Positions 12,064-24,300 of a DNA stretch of 64,000 nt are shown piece by piece. This DNA is from Callipepla californica brunnescens. Its lineage: Eukaryota > Chordata > Aves > Galliformes > Odontophoridae. The stretch is taken from NCBI GenBank assembly GCA_023055505.1, contig JALIRH010000010.1, forward strand, positions 6,454,001-6,518,000. The letters run 5' to 3'. The first letter of the stretch is position 1, and each line of letters starts with the position of its first letter. A program made the position numbers and the translations under genes. Below the pieces are notes generated by a model. It saw only the letters and a list, made by a program, of their open reading frames with translations. It did no database searches and was not told where the DNA came from.

Positions 12064-12767
12064 CTTTCATCTTTCACTGAATTCTGATGCAGTATAGGCT
12101 ATGGGTCTGATCTTGTGATAAACAAAGCAGTTCTCTGCCACTTAAATTGAAGGTGGAGGGCTTTTGTTGTTACTATCCATTCCTTCATTTTCCTCTTCAC
12201 CAAGCAAATGGAAATTGTACAACAGTATAACACAGCTTTTGGCCCTATGGAACTGCTTTTAAAACATTTCTTGGTTTCTCAGGATTTCTAGTAGGCAGCT
12301 TTTTCTCTGGTACACTGCAGTGAGTGACCTGTATCTCTGAGGCTTTCACTAGTACATCAGGAGTCAAATACAATAAAAATTTTAAACATTGAATTATGAA
12401 TATCAAATAATAAGGTATAAAATGAAACCTTTTCTTCTTCAATATTCACATGAGCAAGCAGCTTACTTGTTTGATGTGTTTTTAAGGTTACAGTCAGTAA
12501 TGTTAGAGATGCTGAGTTTCACATAGTAGTGAAGCTGTTGTTTTTCTCAGAACCATGTCACTTCTTGAGATGGTTTCATTCTCTGCACTTTCTGGGCTTC
12601 CTAGTGTGCAGTGTTGTTACATATAATTATTTTAAATGCTAAGAAAATCCAGGTTTTTTTTTCTTTTTTTTTCTTTTTTTGGTTTGTTCTTTGCTCACTT
12701 GCCAGCAGCTGATTTTACTGCTTTCAGCAGATGATAAAAATGACAGGCATGAAGCTAAATGAATCTT
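12064..12767. other. Gene-free stretch between a CR1 and a tandem duplication
   Basis: Nothing gene-like was recognised. A T-rich, C-interrupted tract lies at about 12653-12680. The minus-strand open frame at 12245-12442 has no recognisable domain. Confidence 0.5.
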
Positions 12768-12918
12768 TATGGAGGTGCAAGCAATATGTAAAATACTCAT
12801 TCTTTATGTATTTAAAAAATTAGTTTATAATAATAAATATCAATATGGAAGAGCAAGCAATATGTAAAATACTCATTCTTTATGTATTTAAAAATTAGTT
12901 TATAATAACAAATATCAA
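12768..12918. repeat. Two-copy 76-bp tandem duplication
   Basis: Copy 1 (12768-12843) and copy 2 (12844-12918) are head-to-tail and nearly identical. Both carry GCAAGCAATATGTAAAATAC, then ATTCTTTATGTATTT and TTAGTTTATAATAA. I count about three substitutions and one A-run indel, so the duplication is recent compared with the CR1 copies around it. The content is AT-rich and noncoding. Confidence 0.95.
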
Positions 12919-12994
12919 TATACAATGAAGTAATTTGTCTCAGAAAATACCAAGTGGTTTACTTATAAATATAGCATATTTCTGTCAAATTGCT

Positions 12995-13052
12995 TTAAAA
13001 AAAAAAGCAAAAAAAGCAAAAAAAAAAAAAAAAAAAAAAAAAAGCAAAAAAA
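12995..13052. repeat. Long A-rich tract interrupted by GC pairs
   Basis: Runs of A are broken by GC dinucleotides (an A run, then GC, A7, GC, an A run of more than 20, GC, A7). It is probably length-variable and an assembly or sequencing weak point. No gene or transposon body was recognised immediately upstream, so there is no good case for calling it a retrocopy tail. It artificially extends the open frames at 12935-13171 (plus) and 12995-13318 (minus), which encode lysine and phenylalanine runs respectively. Confidence 0.9.
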
Positions 13053-16000
13053 CCTACAAGATTTTGTTTATATATAAGCCTGGGGGGGTGGTCTTCCTGC
13101 ATAGGATGCCTGTTTGTAGGCCACGCTCTCTCACAGAAGCATCTATACAAATAGTTGTTCTGAAGTGCTGATTCTGTTATTTGATTTGGGATTAAGCAGT
13201 CTGTTGCAAACCATCTGTTTCTGTATGCATGTGTCCTTGAGAGGTTAGATTTCCACAGATACTGCCCCATAACTTTAGCCAGTGCTGGAAAGTTCAGAAC
13301 AAATGAGACATATGCCACTGAAACTACTTGTCATATCCTAGAGGACTGGCTTTTTTTTGACATTAGTGCCCATTTTGGGGAAAAGCTTACTCTCTCTCAC
13401 TGCCACTGATTTACCAAAAATCACAAGGCTCAGGAAGGCATCCTTTGAGGATGGTTGGTGAGTGGTCAGTGCTCAGTGAGTTCTAACAGCTTTTTAGGTG
13501 GCAGCCCTTTTCAGGAAGTGGTTCCTTTGACATATGGTGCACCACCTGGGACTAGCCCAAACTGCTGCTGTTGCTCTGCCAGCTTACTTGATAGTCTCTG
13601 TGACAATTGCAGTCAGAAGATAATACGATTTGGTGTGGTTCCAGGATTCAACAACTCTTTGGAGACTTCCAGAAACCTTATGTGATGGTGTCTCATTCCT
13701 GCGTGCAACTGATTTTCCTGGGTGCCTATTCATGCATAGGTGTGCAGACACTGTGTGTGCAATGTATGTGTTTCTAACAAAGGACCAGCCCTGCAGTAGA
13801 GTTCAGACAGGGTAGCTTGGGTGTCAAAGTGAACTCAGGCCAGAAAGTGGATGCCAGAAGGCACAGAAGAAACCAGTGTGTGTGATAAAATGTTCCTCAG
13901 AGCCATGTCCTTGAAGCTGCTGGAGCCTGGGATATTCAGGATGCAACTGTGTCACACACCATACAGGGCTGCTCAGGTCTACACCAGCCCTTTAAAAGCT
14001 AACTAGAAAAACTGTCACAAAATACCACTTCTGAGTCATAAGTCCTCTTTATTTCAACTTGAGGTTAGAAACAAAGTCAGGTTTTGTGTGCCTTAAGGAT
14101 TTCACAGGCAAAACTATCTCAGGGCTGGTTTCATACTGTACTCTGTAGATTTATGCTGGATACAGCCTGATTTACAGTCTAACTGTCCATTAAAAATATC
14201 AAAGTTTAGTTCTCTTTTTCAGTCAGCAAGATGGACAGTATTGTCCAGCATTATTTATTTACATTTTTTTTTACTCTTGATTGTGTTTGTTCTAAAGGTT
14301 GCCTAAAATCCTAACTTCTGAATGTGTTCATAATGGGGGATTGTTCAATTGCTAAGTCTTACCGACTATTTAAATGATATTCGGGTGGGATTTTTTGTTC
14401 TTTGATGTAAAGGGCACATTTAGATATGTTCTCTCTTTTACTAATCAACCCAGCTGCAGAAATACTGATTTTCCTGTACACTTGGGTGGAAATTTACTAG
14501 CTCGGACATCATACACACTGCAAATCTGCATTTGTACACACAAACCAGATGACCAGTCAAGTTAGCATTTGCAAATTACCCTGTTTATTCACAAAAATGC
14601 AGTTTTATGTGTGCAAAATCGATGTGCTTGCAACTTTTGTGAGTTGTATTAAGGGAAGCTTGCTACAAATGTGTCCCCTAAAATTTACTTTTTGATTAAA
14701 AATACTTACTAGGCAATCCTCCTTACAGAGTTTCCCAATTTACATTTCCAGGTGAAAAGGAGGCTTTAAAGCCGTTAAAAGCAGCCATGGAAACAGAGGC
14801 CGCACAGAGCTAGGCGGTGACACAGGGCATCACATCTAAGAGGCACATTTAAGGGGGAGCTTGTCAAGAGCAGAAAATGATGCTTGCTCGTACTGTAGAA
14901 ATAGTACTAGACTGCTGATGTTATCTGATATTGGAAATATTAGGATCCAAGGAAAATGGGAAATTTTCATTAAAAAAAACCTTCAAATTTTTTTTCTTTT
15001 CTTTTTTACGTTCGTCTTTCTCCTCCCAGAAGGGGATTTTAGGAAGAACTAAGCAATTCCATTTATAAGCAATAATTTCATTGTCAAATATGTGATGCAG
15101 TAGTATTTGCAGCATTGTTTAAAAATATATTTCTCCTGGATTTCAGTAATACAGAACACATTCAGAACACATTCCAAAATAATAGTAGTATGCATTTTGA
15201 AAGATGTTGTCCTAGGCTTAAACAGTTCCTGCATCTTGGGTGCTGTGGAGTGTTTGTCAAAAGATGTGCGTGTGCCTACCTGCAGGTATTTGGACGCAGC
15301 TCTGCTGTATTAAGAACATTGCAGTTGTATATTTTCACAAGATGATTGTTTTTGTTAGGTAATTTAACGAGGCCATATTGAGAAATCTGTCAAAATTTAG
15401 GTTTGGAGTCTGTGTTATTACTGATTTTTACTATATTATGTGTAAGGAATAGAAATGTGTATGAACTTTTGCTTTTCTGGAGGAAATTCTGTTTCACCTT
15501 CTGTAGAAGTCTAGAGCAAGTATGGCTTTTAATCAACGTTTCTGGTGTTCCTGTTGATTTACAAGAAAACATTCTATTAATAGTCCAAATTTCCCTCAGC
15601 TTTTTTAGTATCTTCAGGTCGAGTGTGATGTTATTCCCGTCTCACATTACATCTGTATTAAAATGTGAACAATTTGAAGTTATTACAATCATAAAAAACC
15701 TTAGCAGTGTTTTATGTGTGCCAGCAAATTTATATAGCATATGTTCTCAAAGAAAAAGATTAATTTAGGAAGCAAGCAGACCCACATTTTGTTTCCTTAT
15801 GTGTCTAAATTTGGGCAGAGATCAGCAGTGAAAGAGATTGGCTCCCTCCATCTTCAAACTTTTCCTGGTTCTGTACAGTAAGATTTATTTAACCCAGTCT
15901 CTTGTTGTCTTCTGGCCTGTAAGAGCACGAGTGAACCTTATGTAATTGTGACAGCTTTATTCTTGTTTCCTGCGGATATGCTCACAATGAAATGCTAAAA

Positions 16001-19000
16001 TGTGTATGTTCTGGATTCCTGAGGCATCATGGATGTTCATCTCGTAAGTAAGGAAAACAGCTTGGCAATTCAAAACATTTGGGAGAGGAGACAGGAGATC
16101 TTGTGGCTCATTCTGTAGTGTTGCTTAAGGGGAACATCAAAAGCCTTTTCCCCCAAATACATTAACGCACTGAAGGCTTATCTTAGAGGATCTTGATTAA
16201 TCTAGATGAAAGTATTTATTTCAAGCAAAACCAGCACATTTAAGAAGAAACTTACAATGTGAAAAGAAAAAAAAAAGTCCTTTAAAGAAATCATTTCATC
16301 TGTGCAGTACTCCAACAGAAAAATGATTCTACTCATCTTGTCTATACTCATGACTCTTTTCCTGTCATCCTGGATTTAGTGGAATAAACTGTTTCACCTC
16401 TCATGCCTTAGAGCTCATTCTAATTTAGTTGAACTTGATTTCTAAGATTTTAGCACATTCAGGCTGGAATTTTCTCTTACCAATATCTTCTTTCCCCCCT
16501 TTCTAGCTTTTTCTAAAGCAATTTCTTCCTAATTTATAGGAGTAAGAAAAGTAAAAAAGAGATGATGTTCAGCCAAGTGCTAGATAGACATAGATTCTGT
16601 AGGGGAAATTTGTATCTGTACAGCAAGTCAGCATGAAGTCTGCTCTGTATTTATGCCTGACTTGGTAGACCAAAATAGGAGAAAAAGCTGTTATCGGACC
16701 TTTTTGTAGGGGTTAATGTCCTCCTTAAAGTATATACAGCCAATCCAGAATGCTGTCCTTCAAAATATACATGTGAATTAAATAATGACACACTGAACTG
16801 GTGATATGACTTACATAAGAGAATATAAAGTCATTCTTAAACTTCGAGTTTTTTATAGAGAGGATATAATGGAAATCAAAATAATTAAGCCTTATAGTGA
16901 TTTTTTGCATTCTTTTTAGTATTCCATTTTTAGTCTGTCTAGCTTTATTACAGTTTACTGTGTAGCTCTGATTTTACAGATAGAAGTACCCCTCACCAAG
17001 TTTGCTGCTATCATCCATTTACAGTAATGCAGAGCACTTGCTTCCTCTCCATTCTCTGGATATTTTCATCAATAACTTCTTCAAGTTTAGTGTTAATATC
17101 TGCTGTGTATCTTCGTCTCTTCATTTGATTTACGGAGAGGATGGATGGATGGATGGATGGATTGCTCACTCTTCTATCCCTTTACACCTCTCTTGTTTCA
17201 GTCAGTAGAGAGCATAGAAATGATCTTTATAAATTCCCTCTTTATTCCTAAGGAGGTCATTCTATTTTTTCACTCATGAAATGTTCATAAAGAATATTAA
17301 GAGACTATTTTCAAAATCAGAATATGCCAAACATGTTGTATGGCACAAAGTACTGGAAAGAGTTCCTCTGAAAAATTATCTGCCTTGATTTAACTTGCAA
17401 CTAAGAAAAAAAAGGGTGAAAAATCATTTCCAAGAAAGCTGAAAAAGAGACCCTGAGACTTTTAAAATGTTTTTGGGGAAAAGTATGTTGTTAAGTACCA
17501 AGAAGTGATTGTTTCTTCTTTTTTCACAGCAATCAGTCAAAAACATTTTAATTGCATATTTTCTTCTGGAGATGATTATGACTAAGAAGGGTTTCTCCAA
17601 GTTTTTCTCATGTTCTGTGTAAGAGACTATATTGGATGGACATTTGTCATAAGATTGTATATTAATTTTGTCAGTCCACATGGCCCCATGTCTCTTGGCA
17701 CATAGCACGAGCACTACTGGATGACCCAATGTTTTAACTGTCAGTCACTGTGAAGTGTTCTGTGAAACAGGCTTACAGCTCATAAACTGAAAGCAATCCT
17801 ATTTACTGCGATCTGTAGATTCATAGATTGCTTGCAGCTTGTTACTGCTTAGCAATGCTTAAGGCCAGACAATGATAGTACTGTAGGTTTTGCTTGATGT
17901 TTCTTGGGTAAGGGCTAGTCTTGTATGAATACCTGTAGTGTTTCATCCAGTATAATGGGATTAGACCTGAGGGTGACTATAACGGAGCTCCAGACAGGTT
18001 TCTACAATATATTGTACGTGAACAGGTCCAAAGTATTTACTTACTCCTGGATTAGTAGATTAACAAGTATTACAATTATTCCTGCGGCGATTAATTTTAA
18101 AGGCAAAATAATCAGTTTGCTATTAATCATTCAGATATTTTTATTATTGCAGTTGTCTCTTTTCCTTATTGGTTGCTGTCTCTGTCAGCGTTTTTATTCT
18201 GTTTGTGCTTTGCAGTTTGCTGAAGGTAGATGTACATTCTGAAAATAAACTTGAATCTATTAAAGTGGCTAACATACAGTGATGTCTCTGTTTTGTAAAT
18301 TGAGTTCAGGCATAGGCTATCTATCTGCTTGGCAGCAGTGGAGGTGCCTTTTTGCTTGAATTTTACTGTTTAAGCTTTTAGAGTTGCTTTCGAAGGTGGA
18401 AGAGGGGTCAGGGTAGCATCAGATTCACACATTACTGTCTTTACTGAATTTATATGAATGACCTCCTTTGAAGATTGAAGAATGTGGCACGAGTATGCAT
18501 AAAGCCTCTCAGGCTCTGAGGAGTGTGATCTTTTGTCTTTTGTGCATGATCTTCTAGTTGGCTATTGATAAGTTTTGCTATTCAGGGATGATGAATTTAG
18601 ATACATTTGATTAAAGACAGAAATTAAAATTCAATAACCTCCACTTAGTGTCAGTGCACCTCTGCTGAGGACTCTCTAATGCTGCTAAAATCATGGTGAG
18701 GTTAACTTGGTAGTTTTGTTTTATTGTGTTTTGGCTATGTCACCTAGCTCTGGAAACAGGCCAGCTGACGCTGATTACTGTCTCTCCCTAATCTGTCTAG
18801 ATTGCATCCCTCAGCAGGGAGTGTGGATGCTCATTCAGAAAAGCTTATCCAATACGCTCCAGCACAATTAATATATATTTTCTGCTTTTCTCTAAGAATT
18901 GTAATACATAAAGGACAATCAGCTTACTCATGAAATTGCAGGCACCAAGGGGGACTTAATAATGCAAAAGCAAGTGTATCCCATTATCTCCTTTCTCATT

Positions 19001-19040
19001 TTGCATAGCTAAAGTTATGAGAAACTAAATGCTGCACTTA
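13053..19040. other. Long gene-free stretch, mostly unique DNA
   Basis: No exon, RNA gene or recognisable transposon was seen. Open frames here, the longest 121 codons at 15403-15768, have no identifiable domain. A tetranucleotide repeat lies near 17139. Segments at 14740-14870 and 18770-19010 are more complex and are raised as possible conserved noncoding elements. The rest is AT-rich with scattered homopolymers. Confidence 0.5.
17139..17162. repeat. (GGAT)6 microsatellite
   Basis: Six perfect GGAT units lie in a row. They add a glycine/aspartate/tryptophan run to the incidental open frame at 17002-17208, which has no other support. Confidence 0.95.
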
Positions 19041-19075
19041 GAGCCTAATCCAAACACTAGAGTCATTGGTGGATC
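19041..19075. repeat. Possible relic of an old amniote 'CCTGATCCAAA' repeat
   Basis: The segment reads GAGCCTAATCCAAACACT and then AGAGTCATTGG. It resembles an arm of the old interspersed repeats of birds and reptiles built around CCTGATCC and TCAATGG blocks. Only about 30 bases are comparable, so this could be chance. A possible second arm near 19145 (CATTGGAAATCAGTGG) is weaker. Confidence 0.35.
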
Positions 19076-20990
19076 TTTTTGATCCTTAGTATGGTCGGAG
19101 TAATGAAAACAAAAGGGAGCCAGAGTTTTCCATTTTCTCCTCATTGGAAATCAGTGGTGGATGTGTAAGTAAGAAACACAGTTAGGGCACAAGGGGCAAG
19201 AGCATTTTTTCTTTTCCTAATTATCCTCTTGTCTTTGTTCCTAATGAATCTTTTTTTTCCCCAATACAACTAAAATAAAACACATAATGCAGACTAGTGC
19301 TGTCTTTTCTGCAGCTGGGATGGAGGCAGTATTCTTCCAGATAAGTAACTGGCATGTGGGAGTGATTTTATTTATTTGTTGTAAATACTAACTAGCTCCA
19401 TTTTTTTGAAAGATAGCTCATAAATTTATTGCTCTTTGTATCCCAGAGCATTTGACCATACTAGTAATAAATAACCTTTACAAGTCCTTTGGTGATTTCT
19501 TTCAAATAAGTCTTTAACTTAGCAAAGTTGAATAAACAATTCACATATAAATCTCTTACTAAAAAGTATAGGTTGTACGTAAAAAGCACTTTCTCATCCT
19601 GTGCCATGACAATTTATAATAATGGAACACTTGTGATATTTTATTTTTCTATCAAAAATGAAATATGTTACTCCCCAGGCAAGTCAAATTTTGAGAAGTG
19701 AAAGTGATTATTGAATTCTCTCTCTCCAACAGTAATCTGGATGGAAAAGGAGAGCTCCTGTTGACTCAAATAAGAAATGAATCCAAACTTTCAATTTAGC
19801 TGGGTGGGAAAGCCTTACAATGTCTAAATCCTGTTAACAGTAACATGGGTAGTGTCATTTTAAAGCCATGCAAATAGCTACTTTTGTGCTTTCTTACTGA
19901 TATTATTCTAACTGAAAATATGTGATTTATTTATTTATTTGATTATTTTTGTGCTGATATTGGCAGATGGGGAAGGTATGAAAGAGCCAAGCTTAAGGAT
20001 TACTGACAAAGACATTTCTCAGGTGTGTGGGGGGGTATTTTATGTCTCTTCTTTCTTCCTTCCCTCATTCCTACTATCCTGGGCTGGCTTCTCCATGCAG
20101 CTGGGATCACTCTCAGAGGGAGTTGCTTCCTCACTGGGTGCCCTGCAGCCTCAGTCAATTGGGCTTAGAAATCTTCACATCAGACCTGCAAAGCTGGAAG
20201 TCAATGATTTTTTATTTTTATGAGAGCATAGATTATTCTGGCCATTTTTTAAATATATATTTATATATATTTATTTTTCTAAAAGCAAGATAAAAATAGA
20301 ATAAGTAGCAAAGATAGCAGAAAATGTGGGACATTTATTTCATTACTTTGTAAATGTCTGAATTCTTAAGAAATTCTTGTTCATAGTTTTTTGGTGGTTT
20401 TTTTTTCCTTTTTGGCCTATAAGCAAACACGAACACCATGAGGCAGCTCTGATGAACAGCTGGCAGCTTGCATAACATACACAATATGGGCAGTAAGATA
20501 AGGTGCAGGCTCATTAACTTAAGAAACTAATATTAGATGCCTGGAATTTAAGCAGAAAAGGACAGCAATCATTCCATTTGAACCTATGATATATCCACAA
20601 ACAGATGCATATATGACATACAATTTATTTACATATCTCTATATGTATATGCGTGAATATAAAAATACATTAAGCATTGCAGTTTTATAAGCTCTTGCTA
20701 TGCCTATATTGAAAATCAGTATTTGATGTTTTTCTTTTTGGCATCTCTTTTCCTTTTACGTTAAAATTAATTCCTTTTGTCTTTAGGGATGAAGATAGGA
20801 CTCTTTTCCTTGGTGTGGTTCCAATAGAAGATAACGTGATGCATATAGCTGATTGTCAGTCTGAGAACTGTTAAAATAAGGCCAAAAGAAAGAAAAGCTC
20901 CATTTACTGTGGAAACCCCTAGTGGGATGAAAACTGTAGTTCGTTTCTTTGGATAACAAAAGGCACTTCCATGTTCTTCAGACTAGCAAC

Positions 20991-21013
20991 TTTATTTATT
21001 TATTTATTTATTT
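20991..21013. repeat. (TTTA)n microsatellite
   Basis: Nearly six perfect TTTA units; a simple repeat with no associated transposon body. Confidence 0.95.
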
Positions 21014-21355
21014 GGACACAAAAGGTGAAATGAGGGGGCAAGTGATACCCTTAATTATAACCTCCTTTTTCTGGTAATTTTAGCCTACTTTGTTGCTCTT
21101 AGCAGGACATACTGCTCTATTTTGCTTGAGTGATAAGAAGTATCATTAGGGAATATGAGCAAAGGGTTAATTTTCCCCCTCAATGCCGTGCAGCATTTGG
21201 GGAGGGACAGCACGCTGGACTGTGGCTCTGACCTCCTCATTGTTCCCTAATGCTGCTGGCGGGTTGCTCTGTGCCTTTCCATGGCCTCAGCAACTCACAC
21301 TGTGGCAAGGAGGAATCATCACTGACCAGCCAAAGCATGGGACATCTTGAAGGAT

Positions 21356-21372
21356 TAATAATAATAATAATA
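21356..21372. repeat. (TAA)n microsatellite
   Basis: Between five and six TAA units; a short simple repeat. Confidence 0.9.
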
Positions 21373-24300
21373 TACAGATTTTTCTAGGTCTCAAAATTGG
21401 CATAATGTTGTCTTACAAAGACAAAGAAAGAATGTGACATCCATACATTTCTCAAGTGTTTGTGTTTGTCCGAGGACCAGGACTTTTTTGATTCAGGAGT
21501 AAATACTGGTTAGGAAAAATTTAAGTATCTTGTATATGTGTGTCTATGTATTGTCACTGCTTAAGGTGTGCATTTTGTCATTACCTTTAATGCTGTAAAA
21601 TGAAGTTAACATTTTGAGCTTGCTGAAATAATTGTCATATTTCCTGGGGAAGAAAGGTGGTCTGTTTTGTGTCTTTTAACAATCTTTATATCATTAAGAT
21701 CTTCAACGTGCTTGCTGCTACTGCTCCTTTTTTGTTCTCTTTTAATGTTGGTGTCATTGTCATGAAGGGGTAGGATAAAACATACACTGAGATCAAGGCA
21801 GGGGGTGGAGAATTTTCTTCTGACATCTCTGTTCTGAGGACTGAGCAATGATCAGGAAGGGTTTTTCTTAATCTTTAAGAAAGGGCGTTATGCATCAGGG
21901 GATGGGTTGACTGGGAAGCCCAAAAGGCTGCAGTGGAAATGGAAGCAACCCTACAACTTCACTTTAATAACCTCAGTTTCTGCAGATAGAAGTTTGCCTA
22001 ATACAAATCATATATTAACTCTAATGTTAGAAAATGCAAACACAATATTGTCGTAAATTATTTTTTGTGGAATGGAAGTAAGAAGACATTGGTTGGGGGT
22101 TAAAGAGAATCTTAAAAGAAGGTAGGTTTCTCCTGGTCTAATAATGAGGGACAAATTTCTTTTTATGAAATATGAATTTTAGTCATCTTTCCACTTCATC
22201 CGTTAGTTGTCTTACAGTTTTCCAATCAAAACCACGTTGTTTAATGATGATGTGAAGATATCAAAGTGCTTTAGGACCACCTGTGTATTTTGGGTAGGTG
22301 TACTTGGTTATACTCACCTGGTACAGTTCTGAAATTTATCTGCTAGCTTTGTGAGTCTCAGGGGACCTTTCTTCTTTTGGAAGGTTTTGTTATGGTTATT
22401 GTAAACAATAACTGCCTCTTCAAAGGAAGTCAATAGCTGGAATGTTAATAATGTTTTATATGCCTTACGATTCAAATAGTCTGTGTTTCTAGTATTGTTC
22501 TAAGCAATGTTACATATCTGTGTCTAAAAAGTTACATTGGCACAAAGTCATACATTTGGACACACCATCATGTGTGGTGTACAAATGTATAGGAATTTGA
22601 GATAAATTTGAAGCAAAAAGATGAAAAAATGCACAAGGGTCATCCCTCCCTTTGTCAATCAAAAACATCAGGAGCACCTTTCTTGGTTTAGAAACTGGAG
22701 ATATTATAAGCACAGTCTGAAGAGACATTGACTTGAAAAAGCAGCTGCTTTGGAGATAACTCAGCACATGTGTTCTTGCTGGTAGTTCTGTTTCCTTTGG
22801 TTTGCGATCTTTATTTTGCTTTTATAAGAATAAAGGTAATTTCTATCAAGATGTAGTAGAATTATAGTTAATGCTATTTGTTTTCTACAAATTGTAATTT
22901 AAAATGGATTTATTCCTCTCAGGGTGGCAGTGTGTTTGGCCCTTTGCTTATGAGAAAGACTAAAGATGTGGCTCTGAATGAAGATCATAAGCTAGCATGT
23001 GTCATGCCTGCAGTCAAAATGCAGCTCAAAATAGAGTGCATTTCTAGTTGAAAAAACAGGAAAAAATCTAAAAAGCTAATTAAAGTTATTGCAAGTGACT
23101 GCCAATGCCTGATTGTGAAATTAAGCAAAAGGCATTTGAGTGTAGTGATAGAAATCTGACTGCATATAAAATTTTCTTGGGAAAAAAACTTATCAGGAAG
23201 TGCCATGCAGCCAATTCAGTTGGTCTGTAGCAGAAAGATGGCCAGCTGCTGCATGTTGGCTTCTGTTATGTAGAGTTATTATTACTATTACATTTGACAG
23301 TATTGTCCAAGAAATCTGTGCCATTTCCACAAAAGTTTGTGACAATTTTGGAAGATATACTTGTTGATATACATTGATGTAAAACGCAGTCTAAAGAACA
23401 GCTTTCTCTTATAGGATAATTGTGTTCCACGCAGTTTCTCAGCCACAACAATTCACTGAGTTAAAAATGAGCCTGAAATGATTAAGCGTTTGTACCAGAA
23501 CTCTTTTGAGAGTTTGAATGAATCGTGTTCCCAGAGGAAAGAAAGAAAAGTTCTTGATATATTTAACCTTGGATTTTATTTAATTTTACTTGTTTGATTG
23601 CTTTTGTTACACTTGTGAATGTAAAGACTAATGAGTCACAAATTATGCAAGTTATCCTACTATCTATATACTGTGGACTTTGCAGCAAATTGCATTTTCC
23701 TCATCAAGATCAGCAAGTCATTGTTAGGATACATCAATGATGTTACTATAAGGTATCACCGTTTGTGCCGAAACAAGCTTAACGTTATGTGAGTGTTGTT
23801 AAGTATCCTATACTTGCAGGCAAATGTCAACATTTATCTTCTGAATTTTTAAAATCAAGAAATCCATGAAGAAGTTTTCAGACATACATCTACAGATGTT
23901 TGAGCAAGAAAACTCTTAAATTTGGGTCTGTGAAATGAAAGATTTGCTGTCTGCCTTGCTTGTTAACACTTTTGTATGGCTTACCAATTAGCAGTAGTGG
24001 GTGTTTATTTTAAAATTTGGAGGAGAGTTGCACTAAAATAGCAAAGAAAGGGGAGAAATACTGAGTTTTCAATATGCAATATATGCAGAGAACATGGTGA
24101 AAACTTAATTAGAGACAAAGTCTGTCAAGCCAGGAATGTGCAAGAGGTAACTTTCATCCATGAAATTCTAGCTCTTGTTTGCTGAATAATCACAGACCAA
24201 TAACCACAGCTAGGCTCCTTAAGTTGTAGTGAACAGCCTCCAAACATGCACACAATATATGAGCTACAGTTACAGTCTACAAAGTACAGATTTTAATATT

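Noticed and set aside
12935..13318. Overlapping frames encoding lysine-rich (plus) and phenylalanine-rich (minus) proteins
   Set aside because: Both are produced by the A-rich tract at 12995-13052; no other protein features.
15403..15768. 121-codon plus-strand open frame
   Set aside because: Hydrophobic and cysteine-rich from T-rich composition, with no recognisable domain; overlapped by another open frame on the opposite strand.
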